The notes beneath the pieces were generated by a model, which was not told the origin of the DNA, ran no database searches, and was given only the letters and a program-made list of their open reading frames with translations. From assembly GCA_947034885.2 (NCBI GenBank), contig OX344751.2, forward strand, positions 5,146,001 through 5,210,000: a stretch of DNA of 64,000 nt. Direction: 5' to 3'. Made by a program: the position numbers and the translations under genes. This DNA comes from Thuidium tamariscinum (Eukaryota; Streptophyta; Bryopsida; Hypnales; Thuidiaceae). Shown piece after piece: positions 37,508-48,204 of this stretch (its first letter is position 1; the number at the start of each line of letters is the position of its first letter).

Positions 37508-37655
37508 TTGTGGGAGGTTCCTATTGGGAACCTCATTTAATTCTAAGACATATTTTGTTATTTTTTTAGAGAGTTTCCCATCATAACTTCATTAAATTCA
37601 AAAGTGCATTTTCTTTTAAGAGGTTCACATCAGAAACCTCATTTAATTTTGTAGA
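37508..37655 (+). repeat. Palindromic tandem repeat, cluster 1
   Basis: Three units of about 55 bp, each centred on a GGTTCCCATTGGGAACC-like palindrome followed by TCATTTAATTC and an A-rich tail. The same unit recurs at 38805-39080. Confidence 0.65.
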
Positions 37656-38804
37656 TAAGCTTTGGTGCTAATAATTAAATTAAACAACCCAAGGCTAATA
37701 GTATAAGTTTGTTCCAAGGGAGACGGGTCAAGTAGGAAATCTATGCTAATAGGTTAATCCCATTTGAAATTTCATCACCAAAGACATTATTACAACGACA
37801 CCACAAATCCAACCTGGATTTATAATTAACAAACATACAAGCTTCAAAATTCAACTTGGATTGTTCAACATTCCAAAGATAAACTCATAAATTTCTAATT
37901 AGGCACATCAACAATTTAGAGTAACATAGTAATCTCATAACATTCACACAATTAGGATTCATCCTTAAAAACTCCACATACACTCAAATTTATCACTCAT
38001 CATACAAGTTACACTACACCAATTTGGCTAAAATTATATTCATATTAACATCCAAATTGGGTGATCAAATCACCATTATAGATTTAACAATTTTGTTCAT
38101 TTTCACAACTCTTGATCTATCTATCAAGCTCTAAATATTTTCAACTAACACATCTCATCATCATCACTCAACAAATCCCAACTAGAATACAGACTCACTC
38201 AAACACACCGATCCAACCTTGGATCAACACAAACTTACTTCCCAATTGGGAAATCACACACAAAATCAAAATACCAGCCTCCCCGACTGGGACTCGCACT
38301 AGCTTCACTCGCCGTGGGTAAAAGAAAATGAACACCAAATTGGACTTAATAGTTTCCATGACAATGGCGGTTACCACTCGGATTCCATGAGACACCCTTC
38401 ACCAACTGACTTGACATCAACAAACTCATCTCACACCCATTCGGAACCACTTCCGTAAAATCCCACTAGTAAACAACTTGAATGTACCGGTCAACAACAA
38501 CCTTCCCACATCCACTTACGACATACTTAGTCTTAACCAACACTTCATTGATTGGTTCTCACTCGGTAATTCAAAGTACCAACCAACCGACTTGGGATAC
38601 ACTACAAACTCAACTATCCATACAACAACAATCTTACCAACTAGGACTCAAACCATGGACCTAAACCCATGCCATTAGACTACCAAACAAACAACTAAAT
38701 ACCAAAATGCCTCAAGATACTTCCCAATAAATGCACAAAAATTCCTCACTTTATAATCCAACTTGGCCATCTACAAATTTAAAAACTAATTTCTTAATTA
38801 TTTA
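37656..38804. other. C/A-rich, G-poor spacer with tRNA-like segments
   Basis: From about 37780 to 38760 the plus strand is strikingly poor in G. Short tRNA-like phrases occur on the minus strand; the best is listed separately. Open frames at 38112-38321 and 38478-38678 are compositional. Confidence 0.5.
38629..38694 (-). repeat. tRNA-like segment, possible SINE head
   Basis: The minus strand reads TGGTAGTCTAATGG (A-box-like) and, about 20 bp later, GGTTTGAGTCC (B-box-like), the internal Pol III promoter of tRNA-derived SINEs. A second B-box-like GCGAGTCCCAG lies near 38285. No clean tRNA cloverleaf or SINE tail was established. Confidence 0.35.
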
Positions 38805-39080
38805 GTAAGGGTTCTCATTAGGAACCTTATTTAATTCAAAAACATATTTATCTTGAACCCCTTTTCTTTTTTAAAGGGTTCCCACTGAGAACTTCATTGC
38901 ACTCAAAAACACATTTTTTTGGATGTGGTTCCCATTGGAAACCTCATTTATTTCAAAAACACAATTCCCTCTTTTTTTTGGCGTGGTTTACATTGCAAAC
39001 CTCATTTCATAAAAAAAAACAATTTCCCTCTTTTTGAAAAGAGGTTTGCATTGGGAACCTCATTCAATCCAATAATTTGT
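38805..39080 (+). repeat. Palindromic tandem repeat, cluster 2
   Basis: Four to five units of about 55-65 bp, each with a GGTTCCCATTGGAAACC-like inverted core, then CTCATT and AAAAACACATTT. Related to 37508-37655. Confidence 0.7.
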
Positions 39081-39510
39081 TTTATTTTATAAAAATTTTG
39101 GTTCTTGTTGTGCATAACCTCATATACATTAAATTCTGTGATGCCTTATTTAGAATACTCATTCAAAAGATGTTAAGCGATGTAACCTCACCTTTGGAAT
39201 TCTTGGAAAAAAATTAAATGTTTAAGCTATTAGTAGTTGAAGTTAGGGGTCAACTTTAAATCAACCTCTACTTAAATAACTATTTAGAGAGAACAAAACA
39301 TTATTTTCTTTTGGGTGAAATCGTAGATCAAATATTGAAAGATTCCTTAGTTATTTCTCACGGGATTGATGATATCATCATTTGGAACATCAAGGGGGGG
39401 GGATTTTAGTGCTCAATTTCCTTTTCTATCTAGCCTTTCGGCCCTTTTCAAGCTTGGCCGCTTTGTATATTGGATTCATCTTAATGCAATAGTTCTTCCA
39501 TTTTTTCAAA

Positions 39511-39526
39511 TATATATATATATATA
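39511..39526 (+). repeat. TA microsatellite
   Basis: Eight TA dinucleotides in a row. Confidence 0.9.
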
Positions 39527-39724
39527 TTTTGCAAATTCATTTCAAAAATCAAGTATTACAAAATCTAAATTCAAAGTGGAAAAATGATAGGATTTAAATA
39601 TTCTAAAACGTAGCTATTCAGCTATTGTATATTGTATTATTGTCCAACAATATGTTATAATCTTATTAAAATATCAAGGATTATTTTGAGTTTTCTTCTG
39701 TTCTAATCCTTGCCTTTATCCTTT

Positions 39725-40925
39725 ACAAATTAATATCAATCCTCTTTAGTTTTTAGAGATAGGACAAGTTCTTATACACTTTAACAATTTCCTTAAAATT
39801 ATAAGCGTACAAGTTCTAACTAGGTAAATGCAGAGATTATCAAGGTAAAGAAAATATAATATTATCACTTATGGAATTATGGATCAAGAGAGTATAAATA
39901 GGTATGCCACAACTATAGAATATTTCAACGTGTTTATAACATATACCCTATAATATAAGTGTGTATAACATAAGTGTCCTAGAAATCTCTTTTCTATGAT
40001 CTAGACACGTATATTATAAGTGAATCGTCTTCTAGTCTTAGGGACTCACATTCTTAGGCTCATATAGTAGCATCCGTCACGAGTTTTAAGAGGGATTTTG
40101 GATGCAATAGATCTCCCATTTGTTCAAAAAATAAAAAATAAAAAATTGTACAATGGTTTGTAAAGTTCTTCATTTAATTCAATATTCAAAATTTATGACA
40201 ATAATTTAAATATAACGTGTAGGATAATTCTTTCAAATTTGAACCATTGAAATTAGCATTTTCAATTCTAGAATTGAACTACTAACAACTTAGTCTTTGA
40301 AATCATTCAATATTCCTATCTACTTGCCACGTTTTCCCAAAATGTTACACACTTCCAAATGGTTAAAAAATTCTCAAGTATATTATCAATTGCCTCTAAA
40401 CATTGGTATAAATAAGCACCACCATTTATGGCAATTGTTTTATATAAACGTGATTGTATGAAGGGCAACTTCCAGATTTTCTTACATGTCACGGCCCTCA
40501 AAAGAATTTCAACCAATTCAAATGTTCAGAGCAAGGCAATTCTCATGGTAGAAAAATTTGAAATTTCCTCCACCACTTTTCAAACTAGCATAATATAGAA
40601 TCCTACAACTATATGTGCCTAAATTCATTTTTTTCCTCAAAATCTACTACTTGTATTCAAAAGAGCAATTATAAATAAAACCAAATTTAAATCACTTAGA
40701 GGTTTAAAATTCATAGTTGGAGAATGTTCATTGAATTGCATTCAAAGATTTGCATTAGTTTGGCAAAAGTATAACCTCTTCTAATTCTTCACTCCATTTG
40801 GCTCAAATGCTTTGTTCTATTAAATGTTAAATTTTAGTACAATGGGATTTTCCATTTACTAAAAAATTAGCATACAATACATTAAACTATTCCCTAATGA
40901 CAAATTTTTAGTTGTTGTGTAAAGC
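39725..40925 (-). repeat. Inner inverted repeat, right arm
   Basis: Reverse partner of 32815-34310. The outer end abuts a short GC-array fragment (GCGACCGCC at about 40924) and an ATTT microsatellite (about 40954-40973). Confidence 0.8.
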
Positions 40926-41056
40926 GACCGCCTTTAGAGCGACCACGCTTCACAATTTATTTATTTATTTATTTTGAACCAAAGGGGCAAGCCCTCTGCA
41001 TGAAGAAGCTTCACAAAATTTGGAAACACTAAAAGTAAGGGGACCCCTGGTAAGGG

Positions 41057-41590
41057 GCGACCGCAGGTGCAAAAAGTTGCATCGGAACACACTACCCGTC
41101 CAGGCGCGGTCGCCCCTTAAGAGAATATTCTATTTACTAAATAGGTTTCATCCAGTGTCCCGCAATGCTCTATCAGCAGGGTTGAAGTTCGAGTCTCACC
41201 GAGACATTTCTCGATTTTATCCATCTTCAGAACTTTTTTGTTGTAGACATCATAAACTCGATTGAAAACATGATGAGCACTTTTCACTTGTAGCTCCGAC
41301 GGCACGGGATTATCTCGACACTTGGCAGTGCACAGCACAGTTGCCTTCCCGAGCAAAACTTCTACCACATTCTCATTCTCAACTCCCTTGATACTGCCTT
41401 GCGATATAAACACCTCCTTCCCGCCCTTGCCTGGAGGAAGCTCTTTCTTCACAGAGTATGGAAGCTCCTCAACCCGGAAGAACCCCCAGACGCGGTCGCC
41501 CCTACCCGCGGTCGCCCTGCGCACCCGCGGTCGCCCTGTCCACCCGAGGTCGCCTCACCCACGGTCGCATCTGGACCCGCATGCGCATGG
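41057..41590 (+). repeat. GC-rich array 3
   Basis: Isolated units at 41057 (GGGGCGACCGCAGGT) and 41103 (GGCGCGGTCGCCCC), then a denser run at 41486-41590 reading ACCCGCGGTCGCCC on the plus strand, which is the sense strand of the kinase-like gene. The intervening 41115-41480 is not repeat. An antisense frame over it (41117-41524) has no recognised domain. Confidence 0.8.
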
Positions 41591-41700
41591 GGCGACTTCG
41601 GGTACTTAAGCGGTCTGCAGGACCCGCATTTGCCATCTTGCCTTGGCCTTGCGCATTGTCTTTCACCCGCCTTAGAGTGGCTGAATGCATGCCTGTGGGC
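41591..41700 (+). promoter_or_regulatory. Shared promoter block, copy at kinase-like gene
   Basis: GGGTACTTAAGCGGTC, GACCCGCATTTGCC, CCTTGCGCATTG, TTTCACCCGCCTTAGAGTGGCTGAATGCATGCC. It aligns block by block with 46351-46460 and with the minus strand of 36165-36262. Confidence 0.75.
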
Positions 41701-41747
41701 CGGGGTCCTTTATTTGATTTTGGGGGGATTTTTTTGTCATTTTCATC

Positions 41748-41754
41748 TATAAAA
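41748..41754 (+). promoter_or_regulatory. TATA box of the kinase-like gene
   Basis: TATAAAA, 38 bp before the ATG at 41792. The 5' leader would be very short. Confidence 0.55.
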
Positions 41755-41791
41755 TTCCTCAAAGCTACGGTGAAGCTTTCGATTACACGCA

Positions 41792-43447
41792 ATGTCCAAC
41801 CCAATAGAAGATGGCGACGTGAGGCACAAAGGCGTTTTGGATACTAATCCAATATTCTCAGAAATGCCTAATTCCACAGAGGGTACCAGTACCTTGAGGC
41901 AAAAATCCCTTTGGGATTTGGATGATCCACAACACTTTCAAGAGCCTATATTTACAAGCGAAACAACAGGGAATGAAGCTCGATTGAAGAAAAAGAAGTC
42001 GAAGTCTGCTCATGATAAGGATCCAACATATCCTCCTTCAAGTTATACGAGGTATGCATACGAGGTGTGCCTTCAATGGTACGCTAGAAAAAGTGTACAA
42101 TTTTTGGAGGCAAACTATTTGAGGGATCCTGGAACAGGCACTGAGAAGCTGACGGGGGATTTGGAGGCCCGAATCTTAAGCAAGTGTTATGAATCAGAGG
42201 ACTTCAAAGACGTGGACTTAACGTACAATTCTAGATTTTCTGCTTGGATGACTGATACTATTCAGGTAGTAACTTTTAATACCAAAAAATTGATGATAGA
42301 GTTCCGTACACCAATCACAGGACGAGTGGAAGATGAAGAGGCAAATGAATTCCGTGCGAAGATGGAGTGGTGGCATACTGCGGCCAAGAGATTGTCAAAG
42401 TTTGGATCGAGGGGTTTCAAGTGGAAAAATGACGCTGTGAAGGCTGCATTTGCAAGAGATGGTGGAGTGAGTATCATATGGATTCCACCCACGGCAAAGG
42501 TTGAGGCCCTCGGTGGTTTTTCTCGTGAAGGTGGCCACGGAAAGGTGCGTAAGGTTCGAATTACAGGTCTAGATACCATTCCACCAAATATTGCTCTTGC
42601 GGGGAAAATGCCAAAAACGAAGGACTTGCGTGATCAACGGGTGGAACGGTCCGTAGAGGCCTTGGCATGCCCCTTAAATCATGCAGGCTTAATTAAGTTT
42701 TTTGCCTTAAACTCAATTACCATGGAAGCGTATACATTGTGGTGGAATGGAGGTCATTTGGGTGACTTACTAAATGTGGATAAGCTGGTGTCACGAACTA
42801 CTGAATGGCACGAAGTGCATCGAATCAGACAACTTCCCGAAGAGAAACAAAAGGAAGTTAGCCTTTTTCGAAGGCATAAAGCAAAGTTGGCATGGACCTT
42901 GGTGTACGTGACTCACCTCATGCACCAATCATCAGTGCTACACAATGACTTATCTCCGAGAAATGTATTGTTGCACTATCCTGATTATTCAAATGAAATA
43001 ATCAACATTGGGATTTGTGATTTCGGAATTACAAGCCGTGTAAACGAAAAAGCCCCATCGCATTATGGATATCCTACCAAGGAAGAGACACGGAAGCAAC
43101 AAGAGGGACGATGGTGGGTGGCTCCAGAGTTGTTTTATACATTTGGACCTCCTAATTCGGATACAAGCATACCAATTATGCAATCGAGGCATAAATATAC
43201 AAAGTAGTCAGACTCGTATTCTATTGGAAAGCTGGTAGAAGCTATGAAGATTGGGGATATGTATCCTTTTGACAAAGAGACATTCACAACGATGGATGCA
43301 TGTAGGTATTTTGCTATGAAGGTGGGCCAACTCAAAAATGAAGATCTGAAGGAGAGACCAACATGTACCGAGGTGGTGAATTTGGTCATGGGGCCTCCAT
43401 GGTATATGAAGCCTCCAACATTTGTATTGCGCGACTCCCCCCTGTAG
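41792..43447 (+). pseudogene. Protein kinase-like gene with one in-frame TAG
   Basis: Serine/threonine-type protein kinase fold. The frame runs from the ATG at 41792 to TAG at 43205-43207 (471 residues) and continues in the same frame to 43447 (551 codons in all). Residues about 1-240 form an N-terminal region I do not recognise (TRYAYEVCLQWYARKSVQF). The kinase domain follows: glycine-rich loop SREGGHGKVRKV, a candidate strand-3 Lys in IALAGKMPK, hinge region YTLWWNGGHLGDLL, catalytic loop LHNDLSPRNVLL, ICDFGITSR, and APEL. The TAG falls just before SDSYSIGKL, the helix-F Asp segment, so termination would remove the end of the C-lobe. All catalytic residues precede the stop. Either a recent nonsense mutation or leakage at TAG. 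Shares its upstream array and promoter block with the WCHI-KLFP genes. Confidence 0.75.
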
Positions 43448-46179
43448 TGATGAATGCATTAGTTGAAGGCAAATTGTTGAGCCATTAGAAGAAATTGTTG
43501 GCAACAATGTGAGCCTATCATTTTGTATTACTATACACGAATATATAAATTTTTTTTTTGGCAAAACAAAGTGTACAAACCATTGCCTTCCATGCATTGT
43601 ATTTTAAAAGTTAAAATACAATTTATCTTGGAGTCAAATTTGTCTTCACTGTGAGTTGAAATGTCATATGACATGTTTGTATCATAAGATCACCTTTTTG
43701 GGGAGTATGGAGAAAGAATATATTACTCAGGCTTTATGCTCACAAATTTCATGCTCATGCCTCATGGCTCTTAGCTCACAAGCTCTTTGTTGCAAGCTCT
43801 CATACTAGTGTCGTTGAAAGTGAACGTGTTCAAATTACTTGTTAAATTGTGTTAAAGGATTTTCATTATTTTGTCATATTATTAAATAGTCACTTGATTG
43901 CTTGAAGTCAATGACATTGACAATGTTTGTTGGCCCTTTAGTGTGCAATTTTTTTTCCAATAATAGACAATACTGAGTAAAATTACAATTCCCAAAATGT
44001 TATAGGTTTTTATTGTCCATAGTACTCTATAGTATAAGGGATTTTTTTCCTCTAGTAATTTACATCCTTAATTGATTGACTGACATTAATTGATTGACTT
44101 ACATGATTGACTAGTGTCTAGTGCATGTATTCAGAATTTGAATTTTCTTGTAAAAATTTCCGATCATCATGAATTTATGAAGAAAGCTTAAAAGAAACTA
44201 ATATTCAATACTTAATCCTTGAAGGGCAAAGGGGGGACATAATGTACCCACTCGAAATTTTCAATGACAAATTCCTGATAGGGCAAAACTAATTTAAGTC
44301 TTCATTCTTAATATACAAAGAAAACTTTAATTTTATTTTCAAATTTTATTTATAAGAAATCTGAAAAATATTAAATTCAACCTAGAGTTCTAGAATTATA
44401 GTGTGAATGTATGATAGAAAAATACCAAATAATTAGAATGATTCCAATTTTTTGGGAAGATGTTTCTAATTATAGAATGATAATAAAAGATTTATAAAAA
44501 TTGAAAATTTACACATACATAGTTTTTATAAAAATGTTAAGATCCAATTTGGCCAATTTCCCTATTTTTTACAAATTGGAAAATAAAAGTGCCTATTTCC
44601 ATGAGCCATTTATACTTTTCTAGTTCACCACTTCACCTACTTAGAAACCTTTTCTACACTTTTCCTTCATCGGATATCTTCTTCTTGAAGAAATATACAT
44701 TCACTATATTTTTTATATTTTTTAAAAATTGTTTTTGTATTTTGAAAGTACTCCCGGAAAATCAAGAGTACTATGGCCAAAGTGTACTAAAACTGGTCAA
44801 TCTTTCTTGAACTTACGATTAATGGTCTACAACATAAAATTCTTTGAAAGATCTAACATGTTGAATACTTGAATTAAAATTTGAACAATTTTAATTAAAA
44901 GAAAGTTGTTGAACTTGTCAAAATTTAGACAATTTTTTCAATTTAGAACAAATTCCAAGAAGCTCAAAATAGGCCTTGCCGCCTTGGGCATTTAGGAGGT
45001 AATGACTTTACGTGTGGAGAAGTTTCTTGTGCCATTCCATGTTTGATAGTTTTGCTATAGAGTATAGATCTTGAATAAAGTACAAGATTTCAATTAAAAA
45101 TTTCGAATGGAATCGAAATTTAATTCCAAATATTCGGTTTTGTTACCTTTTATGAATATCTAATTGGTTAAGTTTGAATGTCAAAATGAAGTTATAAATT
45201 TGTAATGGGAGAAACCAAGAAAATATTGAAAGGCACTATATTTTTTTATTTTCTTTAATGATTTTAGATTGGCTTATTGACATATTGGATATTTGGATGA
45301 GAAAATGGAGTTTGTCATCATGCTTTACAAAAATTTGTTTATTACATTTTGGAAGAATGGATGTGAATTTATTTATTCATGGCATATTTAACTTCTTTAA
45401 CTTATATACAATTATAGATTGAATTCCTTTATTTTGTTTTATTTGCAATATTTTCAAAGAAGGAAGAAAATGATAGATAGTACTCAACTATGTTGTTTAG
45501 AAATCATTTAAACCATAGGGATGGTCAATTATGTTATTCCATCAACACTTTCTTGCCATTTTGGCATGTACAATAATTTTCTACCTTTGCCTATTTACAA
45601 TTTATTTCCCTTATCATATATAATTTGAATAGTTTTAAAATCTTTTAATACATTATCAAATTTATTTTTTCCTAAATATAGAAGAAGACTACTATTTTTT
45701 AACTACTTGCGAAACCATTTCTAGATACATGAGAGGTTCCTCAGAAATAAATTATTGAAAAGAGATATCTTTTTTTTGGTGAACTATTGAAGTTCTATCT
45801 TCAAAGATTATAGAAAGTTACAACACAAAGGATTTTTCGATTTCAACCATACAAAATTCTCACAAATTAGGGACTTCACGACTTCAGGGGATGCTAACTT
45901 CAAAGAAGTCACTGAACTTATCATTAACCAGTAAATGCCCAGGGCCTATTTTGAGCTTCTTCGAATTTGCTTTCATTAAAACGGAATGTAAACATTTTCA
46001 TAAGTTTTTTTTATTTCACTTTGATTAAAAATGACAAGTTCAAATTAAACATAATCATCAAAGGTTGCATAGGAAAAAGATATATCACTTCTAGAGTGAA
46101 AGACTATAATATTTGATAATGAAGGTGTTAAAACAACAAAAGTACTACTATTTTCCAAAACCCAAAGCCCTAAACCCGA
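43448..46179. other. AT-rich spacer
   Basis: No gene. Contains the repeat at 44560-44790 and a small inverted pair, GAAGCTCAAAATAGGCC near 44956 and its reverse complement near 45935. Confidence 0.5.
44560..44790 (+). repeat. Direct repeat shared with 25090-25320
   Basis: Collinear copy of 25090-25320, including CTTCTTCTTGAAGAAATATACATT and AAGTACTCCCGGAAAA. Confidence 0.7.
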
Positions 46180-46390
46180 AGGCGCGGTCGCCCAGCCGTG
46201 GTCGCTCGCCCAGCCGAGGTCGCCCATCCGCGGTCGCACTCACGCACGTCCAGGCGTGGTCGCTCAGCCGCAGTCGCACCCCGCGAACGCGCACCTTCTT
46301 GGACCCGCGGTCGCCTTGAATGCGTAGTCGCCCTTGCGCACGCGCCCTAGGCGACTGCGGGTACTTAAGCAGTCGCCCCGACCCGTAGTC
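46180..46390 (+). repeat. GC-rich array 4
   Basis: Units such as GGCGCGGTCGCCC, GCCGAGGTCGCCC, TCCGCGGTCGCAC and ACCCGCGGTCGCC on the plus strand, the sense strand of the gene at 46708. Clear composition shift from the AT-rich flank. Confidence 0.85.
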
Positions 46391-46460
46391 CACATCCCTT
46401 GCTTTGCGCATTGACCTTCACCCACTTAGATGTGGCTGATTGTATGCCCGTGAGCAAGGG
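46351..46460 (+). promoter_or_regulatory. Shared promoter block, copy at paralogue 2
   Basis: GGGTACTTAAGCAGTCGCC, GACCCGTAGTCCACAT, GCTTTGCGCATTGACC, TTCACCCACTTAGATGTGGCTGATTGTATGCCCGTG. Same order and spacing as at 41591-41700. Confidence 0.75.
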
Positions 46461-46707
46461 ATTCCATACTTCACGCCGGGATTTGATTGCCATTTTCGCG
46501 CTCGAGCTCTGCACATGCTTGGCATACTGTTATGTATGTGAATGTGTCCTTTTTTTAATAAAAAAAACATTTTGTAAATGCATATAGGTTTGTAAATGTG
46601 AAGTTTGCTTGTTCTAGGGATTTAGGGTTTTAGAAAAGAACATTTTAGTCGTAGAACAATTAGTTAAGTTAACCATAGAGTAGCATAGTACTCAGGTAGC
46701 AATAGTT

Positions 46708-48204
46708 ATGGAGGATGAGACTGGAGCAGCCCAGCCTAGTACAGGCAAACCATTGACTTCACCACAGAAGAGGGCAGCTCGAGACAAGGATCGTAAAAGG
46801 AAGGGGAAAGGTCACAAGAAGCGAGTGCCTCTCCTTCAACATCCAAAAATCAAGGCTTTTTTGGGTTGGAGGACTGAACTTGAGCCTTGGACTTACAAAA
46901 CAGTCAACAAATATGTTGATTGGTGCCACATCAACAAGTTGTTTCCACATTGGCGCCACAAGATTCATCTGGGGCAAAACAAGGCCAATCTTGCATATTG
47001 CAAAGATGAAGACTTCATACTCAGATGCTTGGAAGTATGGATGAGGTTGTATGGGGAGCCTAAGCCGTATAGAAACGACAATTTCTGTTCCTTCCTGGTC
47101 CAAATGGTGTATGCTGAAAACATATTGAAGAAAAAAGTGGATTGGTCAACATTGAAGGGGCTTCTAGTTGGAGACCATCTGGAAGAAGCATCTATTGTAG
47201 CAGAAGGTGAAACAATTGATGTGAAGAAGTCATTGGCACGAGTGAAGCCTGGGAAGTTAGCTGTTTTGGATGAAGAGGTAGTATGGTCGCCTAATTCTAG
47301 CTCGGATGAACACACCCATGAATACGATGGGTATAATTTCCAGAGCGACAATGAGGATGTTAGCATGGGCGACCAGAAAAAGGCCTTGGAGTTGGAACTT
47401 GCCAAGAAAGGCAAAAGAAAGGTGGAGGACCGAGAGACTCCATCAAACATTCAAAAACAAGTCAGGGAAGGTCACGAGCATATGGGAGTAGGCCAAAAAA
47501 TTGTTGAAGGCCACCAAGATGGGAGACAAGGTGATGAAGAAGAAAGTGTGCACGTTGTAGAGGCTCAATTACAATCAACAATTGAGGCCTTGAATTTGGT
47601 GAAAAAAGATGTGTCAGAATTGCACCAAATAAGAGCAATGGAACTTAGTGCTCGCACAACAGCACACGCCATGCCTATGTTGATGGAAGAGAAAAAGGCC
47701 ATAGACAGGGCCATCTCTGAAAATGACGAGCGTCTAGCTTCTATGAAAAAAGTTAGAGATCATTATTACAAGAAGAAACAAGAGAAGCGTGGACACCCAA
47801 TGGACGTGTATGCCATACTTCAACAGAAATTGAGAATTCTTGAACGCGAACGTTGGCGGGTGCACAATGACGTAAGAGTCCTCAATTGGCAAATAGATGA
47901 GGAAGAAAAGACCAACTACGTTGCTGCTCTACAATGTGCCTCAGAGCTAGATTTTCTCGCTATGGCTCCTGAATACGGTACCACAGGAGAAGAAGTATCA
48001 GTATTGCGGAAGCTTGTTAAGCTACATGAGAAGAAATTTGTGGAATCAGTGAAAGAGGTGGGACAACTGGATTCACAAATTCAATTTGAGCACGCTTGGA
48101 TGAAGTGGAAAGTGCGTACTACAGCTAGAGGTGTTACTCGTAAAGACCTTGAAGAGATAGGTCCAGAACCCAAAGAAGAAGATTTTTGTAATACCACACG
48201 TTGA
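46708..48204 (+). CDS. WCHI-KLFP family protein, paralogue 2 (coiled coil)
   Basis: An intact 498-residue frame of an unrecognised family. The basic N-terminus (KDRKRKGKGHKKR) is followed by the shared domain at about residues 45-150: WTYKTVNKYVDWCHINKLFP, WRHKIHLGQNKANLAYC, FILRCLEVWMRLYG, YAENILKKKVDWSTLKG. Then comes an acidic Ser-rich linker (VVWSPNSSSDEHTHEYD). From about residue 285 to 480 there are long charged helices with heptad character, probably coiled coil. The domain order is the same as paralogue 1. Array 4 and the promoter block lie 250-530 bp upstream. No intron is evident. The absence of stops over 1.5 kb, while neighbours are broken, suggests that this copy is younger or selected. 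Confidence 0.65.
   Translation: MEDETGAAQPSTGKPLTSPQKRAARDKDRKRKGKGHKKRVPLLQHPKIKAFLGWRTELEPWTYKTVNKYVDWCHINKLFPHWRHKIHLGQNKANLAYCKDEDFILRCLEVWMRLYGEPKPYRNDNFCSFLVQMVYAENILKKKVDWSTLKGLLVGDHLEEASIVAEGETIDVKKSLARVKPGKLAVLDEEVVWSPNSSSDEHTHEYDGYNFQSDNEDVSMGDQKKALELELAKKGKRKVEDRETPSNIQKQVREGHEHMGVGQKIVEGHQDGRQGDEEESVHVVEAQLQSTIEALNLVKKDVSELHQIRAMELSARTTAHAMPMLMEEKKAIDRAISENDERLASMKKVRDHYYKKKQEKRGHPMDVYAILQQKLRILERERWRVHNDVRVLNWQIDEEEKTNYVAALQCASELDFLAMAPEYGTTGEEVSVLRKLVKLHEKKFVESVKEVGQLDSQIQFEHAWMKWKVRTTARGVTRKDLEEIGPEPKEEDFCNTTR

Larger units (their letters stand above)
32815..40925. mobile_element. Inner element carrying WCHI-KLFP paralogue 1
   Basis: About 8.1 kb bounded by 1.2-1.5-kb inverted arms. 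It encloses the minus-strand paralogue, GC array 2 and palindromic tandem repeats. Exact termini and target duplication were not resolved. The arms are much more diverged than those of the surrounding 35-kb element, so this unit is older, or its arms were not homogenised. Confidence 0.5.

Noticed and set aside
41117-41524. Antisense 135-codon frame upstream of the kinase-like gene
   Set aside because: Partly repeat-encoded; the remainder shows no recognisable domain. It could be a captured gene fragment, but support is too weak to list.
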